From Actinomadura sp. DC4 (GTDB lineage Bacteria > Actinomycetota > Actinomycetes > Streptosporangiales > Streptosporangiaceae): DNA of 64,000 bases. Within the stretch, counting starts at the first letter, position 1; every line of letters begins with the position of its first letter. A program made the position numbers and the translations under genes. A model generated the notes under the pieces. That model was not told the origin of the DNA, searched no databases, and worked only from the letters and a program-made list of their open reading frames with translations. Of the stretch, positions 25,402 through 33,510 are shown one piece after another. Where the stretch lies: the NCBI RefSeq assembly GCF_030406325.1, contig NZ_JAUEQY010000035.1, forward strand, positions 1 through 64,000. Direction: 5' to 3'.

Positions 25402-26265
25402 ATGGACGATGAGCAGTCGCTGGCCGGGCGGTTCGAGGAGAACCGGGTGCACCTGCGGGCGGTGGCGTACCGCATGCTCGGCTCGCTGAGCGAGGCCGAC
25501 GACGCCGTTCAGGAGGCCTGGCTGCGGTTCAGCCGCGCCGGCGCCGGCGGCGTGGACAACCTCGGCGGATGGCTCACGACCATCGTCGCCCGCGTGTGCC
25601 TGACCATGCTCCGTTCCCGGACCTCCCGCCGCGAGGACCCGCTGGAGGCGCACGTGCCCGATCCGGTGGTGAGCCTGGACGAGGCCGGCCCCGAGCAGGA
25701 GGCGCTGCTGGCCGACTCGGTCGGGCTCGCGCTGCTCGTGGTGCTGCAGACACTCGCGCCCGCCGAACGGCTGGCCTTCGTGCTGCACGACATGTTCGCG
25801 GTGCCGTTCGAGGAGATCGCGCCGATCGTCGACCGCTCGCCCGCCGCCGCGCGGCAGCTCGCCAGCCGGGCCCGCCGCAGGGTCCGGGGGTCGGCACCGG
25901 TCCCGGACGCCGATCCGGCGCGGCAGCGCGCGGTGGTAAACGCCTTCCTGGCCGCCTCGCGCGCCGGTGACTTCGACGCCCTCGTCGCGGTGCTCGACCC
26001 CGATGTCGTCCTGCGCGCCGACTTCGGCGGCAAGGATCTCTCCTCGGTGATCCGCGGGGCGCGGACCGTGGCAGGCCGGGCGCTGATGTTCCAGGAGTAC
26101 GCGCCGTACGCGCGCCCGGTCACGGTGAACGGCGCGCCGGGCATCCTCGCCGACCCCGAGGGCAGGCCGTTCTCCGTCATGGCGTTCACGATCACCGGCG
26201 GGAGGATCGTCCAGATCGACGTGCTCGCCGATCCGGAGCGGCTGCGCCGGCTCGACCTGGTGTGA
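25402..26265 (+). CDS. ECF41/SigJ-type RNA polymerase sigma factor with C-terminal SnoaL-like domain
   Basis: 287 residues. Sigma region 2 holds AYRMLGSLSEADDAVQEAWL near residue 26 and NLGGWLTTIVARVCLTMLRS. Region 4 has LAPAERLAFVLHDMFAVPFE near 120 and R-S-P-A-A-A-R-Q-L-A-S-R-A-R-R. The last 115 residues are an NTF2/SnoaL-like domain that regulates ECF41 sigmas; its DGGGK motif appears here as ADFGGK near 206. ECF41 genes usually adjoin an oxidoreductase, epimerase or carboxymuconolactone-decarboxylase gene rather than an anti-sigma gene. None is present; instead a broken small gene and a deletion scar flank it. Confidence 0.92.
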   Translation: MDDEQSLAGRFEENRVHLRAVAYRMLGSLSEADDAVQEAWLRFSRAGAGGVDNLGGWLTTIVARVCLTMLRSRTSRREDPLEAHVPDPVVSLDEAGPEQEALLADSVGLALLVVLQTLAPAERLAFVLHDMFAVPFEEIAPIVDRSPAAARQLASRARRRVRGSAPVPDADPARQRAVVNAFLAASRAGDFDALVAVLDPDVVLRADFGGKDLSSVIRGARTVAGRALMFQEYAPYARPVTVNGAPGILADPEGRPFSVMAFTITGGRIVQIDVLADPERLRRLDLV

Positions 26266-26500
26266 GGGGTCCCGCCGCCTTGACCGTGCGGAGTACGGGG
26301 GCGGTCTCCAAGGTCTGCACCGCCTCCAGGCGATGCGTGAGGTAGCGGTGCGGCGCCCCGGGGTCCGGGCAGAGGGTGTGGGCCACGAGGTTGGTCCGGC
26401 CCGTCGTCGCCGCGACGAAGGCCGGCTCGTCGTAGCCGGCCAGGACGCCCGCGACGTGGTCGAGCCGGTCCGGCGCCACGGCCATCCAGAGCAGCGCCTG
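26192..26500 (-). pseudogene. Lrp/AsnC-family regulator, C-terminal ligand-domain fragment
   Basis: On the minus strand this stretch reads ALLWMAVAPDRLDHVAGVLA, then FVAATTGRTNLVAHTLCPDP, HRYLTHRLEAVQTLETAPVL and RTVKAAGPL. That is the RAM effector domain of an Lrp/AsnC regulator. The N-terminal winged-helix domain and a start codon are missing: homology stops near 26500, where an oppositely oriented MFS fragment begins. The conserved part is 26270-26497; the frame continues into the end of the sigma gene. Confidence 0.7.
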
Positions 26501-26502
26501 GC

Positions 26503-26769
26503 GTCCCGTTCTTCGCCACCGCCCTGCACCGGGTGCGGCCCCACGAGACCGGCTCGGCCGCCGGCCTCCTCAACGCGGTGCGGCAGCTGGGCGGCACACT
26601 CGGCGTCGCGCTCCTGGGCAGCGTCCTCCTCGCCGCCCCCGACGCCTTGACCGGTGCGCGGAACGCCTGCTGGATCGGGGCCGGGCTCGTGTTCGCGACC
26701 GGAGTGACCGCCGGGCTGATGACCGGCTGCCCCCCGCGACCTGCGACGGCACTGCTAGAAGGTCCATAA
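26503..26769 (+). pseudogene. MFS (DHA2-type) exporter, C-terminal fragment
   Basis: From 26503 the plus strand reads VPFFATALHRVRPHETGSAA, then GLLNAVRQLGGTLGVALLGS and two hydrophobic segments to a TAG at 26767. This is the last quarter of a 14-TM DHA2 exporter, starting mid-protein with no start codon or ribosome site. It abuts the inverted Lrp fragment, so both N-terminal parts and the shared promoter were probably lost in one deletion. Confidence 0.75.
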
Positions 26770-26787
26770 CAGGGGTAGTAGGGCGCC

Positions 26788-27681
26788 ATGTCCACTTGGG
26801 GGAAGCACGTTGAACGCCGGTTCACCGAGGTCAGCGGGCTACAGGTCCCGCTGCCGGGCGGTGGGTCGACGCGTGAGCGCTGGGCGGTGTTCGCCCGGCT
26901 CGCGGAGGAGGATCTGTCCCTCGCCCGGCTGAGCGAGGGGCACTTCGACGCACTGGCGATCCTCGCCGAACTGCACGGGCCCGCGCCGGTGGCCGGGGAG
27001 CTCTGGGCCGTGTGGGCGGCCAAGCCGCCCGCCCTGGAGGTCGCCGGCGGGCGGGTCCGCGGCGTCAAGCCGTACTGCTCGGGGGCCCGGGTCTGCACGC
27101 GCGCGCTGGTCACGGCGGGCGACCGGCTGTTCGCCACCGGGCCGGGCGAGCCGGTCGAGGGCACGTGGCCGGCCACCGGGATGGCGGCCAGCGACAGCCT
27201 GGACGTCCGGTTCGACGACGTGGCGGCCGAGGAGGTCGGGCCGCCCGGCGGCTACACCGGCCGGCCCGGCTTCCACCACGGCGGGATCGGCGTCGCGGCG
27301 GTCTGGTACGGCGGCGCGCGCGCCGTCGCCCGTCCCCTCCTCGGCGCCGCCGGACCCCACGCGCTGGCGCACCTCGGCGCGGTGGAGATCGCACTGACGT
27401 CCGCGCGCGAGGCCCTGGAGCGGGCCGCCGCCGAGATCGACGCCGATCCGCTCGACCTCAAACAACACGCGGCGGCGCAGGCCCTACGCGTACGGTCCCT
27501 GGTCGCCGAGGTGGCGGCCGAGGTCCTGGACCGTACGGGCCGGGCGCTCGGCGCGGGGCCGCTGTCCCACGACGAGGCGCACGCGCGCCGGGTCGCCGAT
27601 CTGACCGTCTACATCCGCCAGCATCACGCCGAACGTGATCTGGCCGCACTCGGCAAGCTGGTCACAGGGGAGGCATGGTGA
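26788..27681 (+). CDS. Acyl-CoA dehydrogenase-like protein (short)
   Basis: 297 residues with acyl-CoA dehydrogenase-type features. A helical N-terminus (FARLAEEDLSLARLSEGHFD) is followed by a central beta-domain (GVKPYCSGARVCTRALVTAG; ATGMAASDSLDVRFDDVAAE) and a C-terminal helical bundle (ALAHLGAVEIALTSAREALE; VYIRQHHAERDLAALGKLV). It is 60-90 residues shorter than ordinary members, so the substrate may be unusual. The ATGGTGA overlap with the PIG-L gene places it first in a four-gene coupled operon (dehydrogenase, deacetylase, methyltransferase, GT2). The pathway product is unknown; a small modified sugar or lipid is plausible. Confidence 0.8.
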   Translation: MSTWGKHVERRFTEVSGLQVPLPGGGSTRERWAVFARLAEEDLSLARLSEGHFDALAILAELHGPAPVAGELWAVWAAKPPALEVAGGRVRGVKPYCSGARVCTRALVTAGDRLFATGPGEPVEGTWPATGMAASDSLDVRFDDVAAEEVGPPGGYTGRPGFHHGGIGVAAVWYGGARAVARPLLGAAGPHALAHLGAVEIALTSAREALERAAAEIDADPLDLKQHAAAQALRVRSLVAEVAAEVLDRTGRALGAGPLSHDEAHARRVADLTVYIRQHHAERDLAALGKLVTGEAW

Positions 27682-28364
27682 ACCCGATCGACGCACCGGG
27701 CACCGACGAAGAGGAATGGCGGGCCTGGGACGGGCTGGAGGCTCTCCCCCCGCTCAACTCCTACCGATGGAACAGTGTCGTGGTGATCGCCGCGCACCCC
27801 GACGACGAGGTGCTCGGCGTCGGCGGCCTGATGGCGCTGCTCGCCGACCGCGGCGCGCGCCTGCGGCTCATCGCCGTCACCGACGGCGAGGCGTCCCACC
27901 CCGACCCCGGCATCGCCGAACGCCGCGTCGCCGAGTCGGCCACGGCGCTCAAGCACATCGGCGCCGTCGAGACCGTACGCCTCGGCCTGCCCGACAGCGC
28001 CGTACGGGACGAGGACCTCCTGCGCCTGCTGCCCGAGCTCGTCGACGGCTTCGACGCGTGCCTGGCGCCGTGGGACAAGGACGCGCACCCCGACCACGAG
28101 GCCGTCGGCCGCGTCGCGGCGGCCTGTGACACCGAGGTCTGGCACTTCCCGATCTGGACCTGGCACTGGGCGCGGCCCGCCGACCTCCGCGTGCCCTGGG
28201 ACCGGGCCGTCCAGGTGCCGTTGCCGTCTCCCGTGTCCGAGCGCAAGCAGGCGGCGATCGACTGCTTCACCAGCCAGTTCGAGGACCCGGACCCGATCCT
28301 GCCGCCGGGCGTTCTCGCGCACTTCACGCGGGGCCGGGAGGTGCTCTTTGACGCTCGGCCCTGA
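27675..28364 (+). CDS. PIG-L family deacetylase (LmbE-like)
   Basis: 229-residue zinc-dependent N-acetylglucosaminyl deacetylase-type enzyme. The metal motif AAHPDDEVLGVGGLMALL is near residue 36 and the third ligand block APWDKDAHPDHEAVGRVAAA near 131. Relatives (MshB, Mca, LmbE) remove acetyl or amidohydrolyse GlcNAc-type substrates. It overlaps the upstream gene by seven bases and the downstream methyltransferase by 17, so all are translated together. Confidence 0.92.
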   Translation: MVNPIDAPGTDEEEWRAWDGLEALPPLNSYRWNSVVVIAAHPDDEVLGVGGLMALLADRGARLRLIAVTDGEASHPDPGIAERRVAESATALKHIGAVETVRLGLPDSAVRDEDLLRLLPELVDGFDACLAPWDKDAHPDHEAVGRVAAACDTEVWHFPIWTWHWARPADLRVPWDRAVQVPLPSPVSERKQAAIDCFTSQFEDPDPILPPGVLAHFTRGREVLFDARP

Positions 28365-28938
28365 GTACTTCGAGAAGGTCTACGCCGCGTCCGGCGACCC
28401 GTGGGGCTTCACGACCCGCTGGTACGAGGAGCGCAAGTACGCGCTGACCGTGGCGATGCTGCCGCGCCGGCGGTACGCCGACGCGTTCGAGCCGGGGTGC
28501 TCGATCGGGGTTCTCACCGCGCTGCTGGCACCACGCTGTGACCGCCTGCTGTCCTGCGACGTCTCCCCCGAGGCCGTACGCCAGGCGCGCGAGCGGGTGC
28601 CCGGCGCGCGGGTCGAGCGGCGGACCCTCCCCGCAGGGTGGCCCGAGGGGACCTTCGACCTGATCGTCTTCTCGGAGTTCCTCTACTACCTCGGCCCCGA
28701 GGACCTGCGACGCGTCCTGCGACTGGCCGGAGAGTCGCTCGCGCCGGGCGGCACCCTGCTGGCCGTGCACTGGCGCCATCTCGTACCGGACTATCCGCAG
28801 ACCGGGGACGAGGTGCACGCCGCGCTCGGCCGTACGGGCCTGTCGCTGCTGGCCGAGCACCGTGAGGCCGACTTCGTCGCCGAGGTCTACGTCAACGGCC
28901 CGGCGGTGTCCGTGGCCGCCGCCGAGGGACTGACGTGA
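28348..28938 (+). CDS. NodS-type SAM-dependent methyltransferase
   Basis: 196-residue class I methyltransferase resembling nodulation protein S, which N-methylates the free amine of a deacetylated chitooligosaccharide. It has EYFEKVYAASGDPWGFTTRW at the N-terminus, AFEPGCSIGVLTALLAPRCD (SAM motif I), LLSCDVSPEAVRQARERV (motif II) and FDLIVFSEFLYYLGPEDL. The NodS resemblance fits the PIG-L deacetylase next door: deacetylate, then N-methylate. The TTG start at 28348 has GGGAGG seven bases upstream and lies inside the PIG-L gene end. Confidence 0.88.
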   Translation: MTLGPEYFEKVYAASGDPWGFTTRWYEERKYALTVAMLPRRRYADAFEPGCSIGVLTALLAPRCDRLLSCDVSPEAVRQARERVPGARVERRTLPAGWPEGTFDLIVFSEFLYYLGPEDLRRVLRLAGESLAPGGTLLAVHWRHLVPDYPQTGDEVHAALGRTGLSLLAEHREADFVAEVYVNGPAVSVAAAEGLT

Positions 28939-29558
28939 TCGCCGGTGTCGTCGTGCCGGCGCACAACGAGCAGGAGCACCTCCCCGCGTGTCTGGCCGCG
29001 CTCCGCGGCACGCTCGTCATCGTCGTCGCGGACGCCTGCACCGACCGTACGGCCGAGGTGGCCCGGCGGGGCGGCGCGTTCGTCGTCGAGGTCGGCGCCC
29101 GCAACGTCGGCGTCGCCCGCGCGGCTGGGGTGAGTGAGCTGCTGCGGCGCGGGGCGTCGTGGGTCGCGACGACCGACGCCGACACGCTGGTGCCGCCCGG
29201 CTGGCTGACCACGCAGCTGGAGTACGCCGCGCGGGGCTGGGACGCGGTCGTCGGCACCGTCACGGTCGCCGACTGGACCGGCCATCCGCCCAAGCGCCCG
29301 GCGGCGTACGCCCGTCACTACGCGAGCGACCGCGCGCCGGTGCACGGCGCGAACCTCGGCTTCACCGCCCACGCGTACGTCACGGCCGGCGGTTTCCCGG
29401 CCCTCGCGACCGGAGAGGACCGTGCGCTGGTCGGCGCCATGGAGCGGGCGGGCCGGCGTGTGCTGCGCACCTCGCGCGTGCGGGTCGTCACCTCGGCGCG
29501 GCACCGCTACCGCGCCCCGCACGGCTTCGGGCATCTGCTCACCACCCTGGACGGCTGA
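28935..29558 (+). CDS. GT2-family glycosyltransferase
   Basis: 207-residue GT-A glycosyltransferase. VVVPAHNEQEHLPACLAALR is the nucleotide-binding start, VVADACTDRTAEVARR follows, and WVATTDADTLVPPGWLTTQL carries the metal-binding D-x-D. The acceptor region is GANLGFTAHAYVTAGGFPAL then TGEDRAL. No membrane anchor. The GTG start overlaps the methyltransferase stop by four bases, making it the last gene of the four-gene operon. The donor and acceptor cannot be inferred. Confidence 0.9.
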   Translation: MIAGVVVPAHNEQEHLPACLAALRGTLVIVVADACTDRTAEVARRGGAFVVEVGARNVGVARAAGVSELLRRGASWVATTDADTLVPPGWLTTQLEYAARGWDAVVGTVTVADWTGHPPKRPAAYARHYASDRAPVHGANLGFTAHAYVTAGGFPALATGEDRALVGAMERAGRRVLRTSRVRVVTSARHRYRAPHGFGHLLTTLDG

Positions 29559-29559
29559 C

Positions 29560-30012
29560 TCAGGCGGGGGTGATCGTGCTGCGGGCCTTCTCGATCGCGG
29601 CGATGGCGCCGGTGAGCTGCTCGACCACGGCCCGGCGGTGGTCGGCGGTCGCGGCGGAGTCGGCGTTCAGCAGGGCCGGGATCCGGCCGGCGAGCCGGCC
29701 GATCAGGGCGGCGACGCCGGTGGCGGTGGGGTCGGCGGTGAAGGTCAGCCGCACCTCGCGCTCGGCGTAACGTGCCATCGCCTCGACGTGCTTGACGACA
29801 CACTCGTCGGCGAAGCGCAGCGTCATCGGGAAGCTGGAGCCGTTGCCGCAGGTGCAGTCCCAGCCGAAGATCTCCGCCTCGGGGGTGGCGAGTTCTCGCC
29901 CGCCGGGCTCGCGTGGCGAAGGCGTGCCCGCGGTCCGGAACTCCGGCGCGCCGGGCCCGATGACCGTACGAGCCCGGTGATCGGGTATCTCACGAATCGT
30001 CATGGGCGACAT
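29560..30012 (-). CDS. Hypothetical soluble protein (150 aa)
   Basis: Not recognised. 150 residues, or 147 from ATG 30003, which may be the better start. The centre is EAEIFGWDCTCGNGSSFPMT with a C-x-C pair, then LRFADECVVKHVEAMARYAE. The C-terminal half is amphipathic helix (VAALIGRLAGRIPALLNADS and AVVEQLTGAIAAIEKARSTI). No signal peptide or membrane segment. It ends one base from the convergent GT2 gene. Confidence 0.65.
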   Translation of the reverse strand: MSPMTIREIPDHRARTVIGPGAPEFRTAGTPSPREPGGRELATPEAEIFGWDCTCGNGSSFPMTLRFADECVVKHVEAMARYAEREVRLTFTADPTATGVAALIGRLAGRIPALLNADSAATADHRRAVVEQLTGAIAAIEKARSTITPA

Positions 30013-30134
30013 ACTGTCCGTAGCGGAGGCCGTTGTCCGCGTAATGCGGAAGATTGCGGGCAGTGGCCACCGGAGAACGCGGCCTGATGTGGCACTCCAG
30101 GTGAAAGGGTTTGCTGGACGGGTAGACGTCCGGC

Positions 30135-31115
30135 ATGCGAATCGGTGTGCTCGATGTCGGGTCGAACTCCGCCCACCTGCGCGTCCTGGACCTCCGGTCC
30201 GGCGACGCGCCCCGTCCCGTCACGTCGGTGAAGTGCCCCACGCTGCTGGCCGACGCGATCAACGGCGACGGGCAGCTTCGCCCGCCCGCGATCGACCGGC
30301 TCGTGGCGGCCGTCGGCACCGCGGCGTGCGCCGCGCGGCGCGAGCACGTCGACGAGCTGATCGCGTTCGCCACCGCGACGGTGCGCGACGCCGCCAACCG
30401 CGAGGTGGTCATCGCGCGGGTCGCGGCCGAGACCGGCGTACGGCTCGGGCACCTGACCGGCCGCGACGAGGCGCGGCTCACCTTCCTGGCCGCGCGCGAC
30501 TGGTACGGCTGGTCGGCCGGGCCGATGCTGCTGATGGACATCGGCGGCGGCTCGGCGGAGATCGCGTACGGCGACGGGGCCGACCCGGTGCTCGCGCTGT
30601 CCCTGCCGCTCGGCGCCGGGCGGCTGACCCGCGAGCACCTTCCGGGAGACCCGCCGCGCGGTCGTGACGTACGCCGGTTACGGCGGCACGTGTACGAACG
30701 CCTGGGCGCCGTCCGGTGTGAGTTCAGCGACCTGACGGCACCGCGCCGGGTGGTCGCCACGTCCAAGACCTTCAAGCAGCTCGCCCGGCTGACCGGCGCG
30801 CCAAAGGATGACCTGCATGTGAACCTGGACCGGCTGCGCGAGCGGCTCCCGATGCTCGCCCGGGCCGACGACCGGCGCCGGGCGAAGATCAAGGGCGTCT
30901 CCAAGACCCGGGTGCACCAGATCCTGGCCGGCGCGATCGTGGCCGAGGCCCTGATGACCACGTTCGGCGTCGAGGAGGCCGACGTCTGCCCCTGGGCCCT
31001 GCGCGAGGGCATCGCGGTCCAGCGCATGCGGACGCTGCCGCCACTGGCGGTCGCCGCCGAGCTGACCGGCCTCATCCAGCGTTCGTCCGGCCCGCGCCGC
31101 CTCACCGCCACGTGA
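30135..31115 (+). CDS. Ppx/GppA-family phosphatase
   Basis: 326-residue ASKHA-fold exopolyphosphatase/guanosine-pentaphosphatase family member. RIGVLDVGSNSAHLRVLDLR is the phosphate-1 loop, IAFATATVRDAANREVVI and LTGRDEARLTFLAARDW are conserved helices, and LLMDIGGGSAEIAYGDG is phosphate loop 2. It lacks the C-terminal HD domain of long GppA, as in actinobacterial Ppx1-type proteins. Likely roles are polyphosphate or (p)ppGpp turnover. It ends two bases from the convergent SigB/F-type sigma gene. Confidence 0.93.
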   Translation: MRIGVLDVGSNSAHLRVLDLRSGDAPRPVTSVKCPTLLADAINGDGQLRPPAIDRLVAAVGTAACAARREHVDELIAFATATVRDAANREVVIARVAAETGVRLGHLTGRDEARLTFLAARDWYGWSAGPMLLMDIGGGSAEIAYGDGADPVLALSLPLGAGRLTREHLPGDPPRGRDVRRLRRHVYERLGAVRCEFSDLTAPRRVVATSKTFKQLARLTGAPKDDLHVNLDRLRERLPMLARADDRRRAKIKGVSKTRVHQILAGAIVAEALMTTFGVEEADVCPWALREGIAVQRMRTLPPLAVAAELTGLIQRSSGPRRLTAT

Positions 31116-31116
31116 T

Positions 31117-31890
31117 CTACTCCTCTTCGAGCAGTCTCCTCTTCAGGGCGGCGAGGCTGCGGGTGATGAGCCGGGACACGTGCATCTGCGAGATGCCCAG
31201 GAGCTCGGCGATCTCGGTCTGGGTCTTGTTGCCGAAGAACCGGTGGATCAAGATGGCCCGCTCGCGCTCCGGGAGCTGCTCCAGCATCGGGCGCAGGGCG
31301 TTCCGGTCGACGATGAGCTCCAGCTCGTGGTCGTCGTCGCCGATCAGGTCGCCGAGCGTCGCGCCGCCGTCCTCGTCGGTCACCGGCGAGTCGAGCGACA
31401 CCGGCCGGTACGCGTCGGAGGCCCCGATCACCTCGACGGCCTCGTCCTCGGTGACGCCGAGGAGCTCGGCGACCTCCGGCACGGTCGGCGGCCGGCCGTG
31501 CTCCCGGAGGAAGTCCTGCCGGGCGTTACGCAGCAGCAGCCGGAGCTCCTGGAGTGGGCGGGGCATCCGCATGCTCCACGTACGGTCGCGGAAGTGCCGT
31601 TTGACCTCGCCGGTCATGGTCGGCGCCGCGTACGAGAGGAAGCGCTGGCCGACCTCGGGGTCGTAGCGGTTGATCGCCTTGACCAGGCCGAGCATCGCGG
31701 CCTGCTCGATGTCCTCCAGCGCCTCGCCGCGACGCGCGTAGCGGCCGGCGATGTGACGGGCGAGCGAGGTGTGCATCACGACGAGCTCGGACCGGATCTC
31801 CTCGCGCCGCGGATCTCGCGTTTCCAGCAGCGCCAGTTCATGGAGCAGTGCTTCGGCACGGCCATCGTCATGATCATGTTGCACGAGCAC
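31117..31890 (-). CDS. SigB/SigF/SigG-family RNA polymerase sigma factor
   Basis: 257-residue group 3 sigma factor with regions 2, 3 and 4. Region 2 shows YARRGEALEDIEQAAMLGLV and FLSYAAPTMTGEVKRHFRDR, then TWSMRMPRPLQELRLLLRNA. Region 3 has HGRPPTVPEVAELLGVTEDE. Region 4 has LPERERAILIHRFFGNKTQT and I-A-E-L-L-G-I-S-Q-M-H-V-S-R-L. This family drives stress and differentiation genes in actinomycetes under anti-sigma kinases, none of which adjoins here. GTG 31890 is the likely start. Many neighbours (hemerythrin, Usp, SDR) are typical stress genes, but I find no matching SigF promoter for them. Confidence 0.93.
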   Translation of the reverse strand: MLVQHDHDDGRAEALLHELALLETRDPRREEIRSELVVMHTSLARHIAGRYARRGEALEDIEQAAMLGLVKAINRYDPEVGQRFLSYAAPTMTGEVKRHFRDRTWSMRMPRPLQELRLLLRNARQDFLREHGRPPTVPEVAELLGVTEDEAVEVIGASDAYRPVSLDSPVTDEDGGATLGDLIGDDDHELELIVDRNALRPMLEQLPERERAILIHRFFGNKTQTEIAELLGISQMHVSRLITRSLAALKRRLLEEE

Positions 31891-31999
31891 ACCGGCATCT
31901 TCTAGGGGCTGAAAGATTGTCAGAATGCAACAGTTGCCAGATGACAGTCAACATGGGGCGTGCCCGCCCGCGGCCGGAGACCGCTGACCACGGTTCAGT

Positions 32000-32350
32000 T
32001 CAAGGCGCCCCGGGGGCGGGCCGGCGCGCGCGGAAGAGGCCGCCCGCCGCCAGGCCGACCGCGCCGGCCCCGTCGAGCAGCGCGACACGCCGCCAGGCGG
32101 GCGAGAGCGCGACGGCTCCCGCGCAGGTCGCCGCGTGCAGGAGGTCGACGGCGGCCCCGTACCGGAGCAGACCGCGCGTCGGCCGGGCCAGGTCCAGGCC
32201 GCCCTGGAGCAGGTGGCGGGTGCCGAGCACGCGCAGCACCCACTCCTGCGACGGCGTCCCCGGACGGCCGGTGACCACCTCCAGCGCCACGCCCGGCGCG
32301 GCGACGAGCAGCCCGCCCCACACCAGGCGCGTGCCCTGCATGAGCCTCAT
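32000..32350 (-). CDS. Small membrane protein of unknown function
   Basis: 116 residues with three or four hydrophobic segments: TRLVWGGLLVAAPGVALEVV, LLHAATCAGAVALSP and VALLDGAGAVGLAAGGLF. No recognised family. Its ATG overlaps the stop of the upstream SDR gene by four bases, so the two are co-translated. The SDR protein itself ends in a hydrophobic segment, so the pair may act together at the membrane. Confidence 0.65.
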   Translation of the reverse strand: MRLMQGTRLVWGGLLVAAPGVALEVVTGRPGTPSQEWVLRVLGTRHLLQGGLDLARPTRGLLRYGAAVDLLHAATCAGAVALSPAWRRVALLDGAGAVGLAAGGLFRARRPAPGAP

Positions 32351-33360
32351 CGGGCCGGCCCGCGCAGCAGGCCCAGGCCGACCACGCCCAGTGCGGCCCC
32401 GGCGGCCATGGCCAGGACGCCGCGGTGCTGCGCCGCGATCAGCTGGAGACTGCGCGCGTGCGCACGGTCGTCGAAACCGCCGTGCGTGCCGAAGTCCCGG
32501 CCGTCCTTGCCGTCGGCGGGCTTCCAGAGGTTCGCCTGCTGGTCCGGGTCGCGCGGCCGGTCGGTCTGCTGCGACCCGAAGCCCGTACGGGCGAGGTAGC
32601 GGTCCAGCAGGCCCGGGATCACCCGGTTGGCGAGCAGGGTCGCCACCGTGCTCCCGCCGACCCAGTACTCCCGCCGCTCCGGATGGTCGGCGGCGTAGAC
32701 GAGCGCCTGCGCGGCCACCTCGGGCTGGTAGATCGGCGGCACGGGCTGCGCGTGGTTCGGGAGCTTGGACTCCACCCAGTCGAACTGCGGCGTGTTGACC
32801 GCGGGCATGTGCACGATCGTCGTACGGACGTTGCCGCCCCGGTGCAGCAGCTCGGTGCGCAGCGACTCATGGAAGCCCTGGATGGCGTGCTTGGCCCCGC
32901 AGTACGCCGACTGCAACGGGATGCCGCGCTTGGCCAGCGCCGATCCGGTCTGCACGATCGTGCCGTGGTCGCGGGGCAGCATCAGGTCCAGCGCGACCTT
33001 GGTGCCGTAGACGAAGCCGAGGTAGGTCACCTCGGTCGTCCGCCGGAACTCCTCCGGCTCGATGTCGACGAACTCGGCGAACACCGAGCTGAACGCGACG
33101 TTGACCCACACGTCGATCGGCCCCAGCTCGGCCTCCGTACGCTCGGCCGCCGCCCGTACCTGCTCGTAGTCGGCCACGTCCACCGGGATCGGCAGCGCCC
33201 GGCCACCCGCGGCGCGCACCTCCTCGGCGGCGGCGTTCAGCCCGGTCTCCCCCCGGGCCAGCAGGGCGACGCTGGCGCCCTGGGAGCCGAACCGGCGGGC
33301 CGCGGCACGGCCGATCCCTCCACTCGCGCCGGTCACGACGACGACACGACTTCCGCTCAT
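32347..33360 (-). CDS. SDR-family oxidoreductase with a C-terminal hydrophobic tail
   Basis: 337-residue short-chain dehydrogenase/reductase. The cofactor motif is VVVVTGASGGIGRAAARRFG (TGxxxGIG). The active site is GSALAKRGIPLQSAYCGAKH, with the Ser, the Tyr of Y-C-G-A-K and the Lys all present. About 90 residues beyond the normal SDR core include FGTHGGFDDRAHARSL and a final hydrophobic stretch (VLAMAAGAALGVVGLGLL), which suggests membrane association. First gene of a coupled pair with the small membrane protein. Confidence 0.93.
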   Translation of the reverse strand: MSGSRVVVVTGASGGIGRAAARRFGSQGASVALLARGETGLNAAAEEVRAAGGRALPIPVDVADYEQVRAAAERTEAELGPIDVWVNVAFSSVFAEFVDIEPEEFRRTTEVTYLGFVYGTKVALDLMLPRDHGTIVQTGSALAKRGIPLQSAYCGAKHAIQGFHESLRTELLHRGGNVRTTIVHMPAVNTPQFDWVESKLPNHAQPVPPIYQPEVAAQALVYAADHPERREYWVGGSTVATLLANRVIPGLLDRYLARTGFGSQQTDRPRDPDQQANLWKPADGKDGRDFGTHGGFDDRAHARSLQLIAAQHRGVLAMAAGAALGVVGLGLLRGPAR

Positions 33361-33510
33361 GCGAACACCCTTTTAGATCGATGGTTTCCGTCAGGGCTAC
33401 CCGCCGCCCCCGGCCCCATGCCGCGGGCGGCGGCTCCATATCGAGCGGCATGGCCCCGCGTCTCCGGGGTACCGCGATGGCGGGATGTCCTGATTTGCGG
33501 GGAGTTCTAG

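Noticed and set aside
33361-33510. GGGTAC near 33474 as a SigF-type -10 for the hemerythrin gene
   Set aside because: No GGTTT/GTTT-like -35 at 15-17 bases upstream, so I do not call a SigF promoter.
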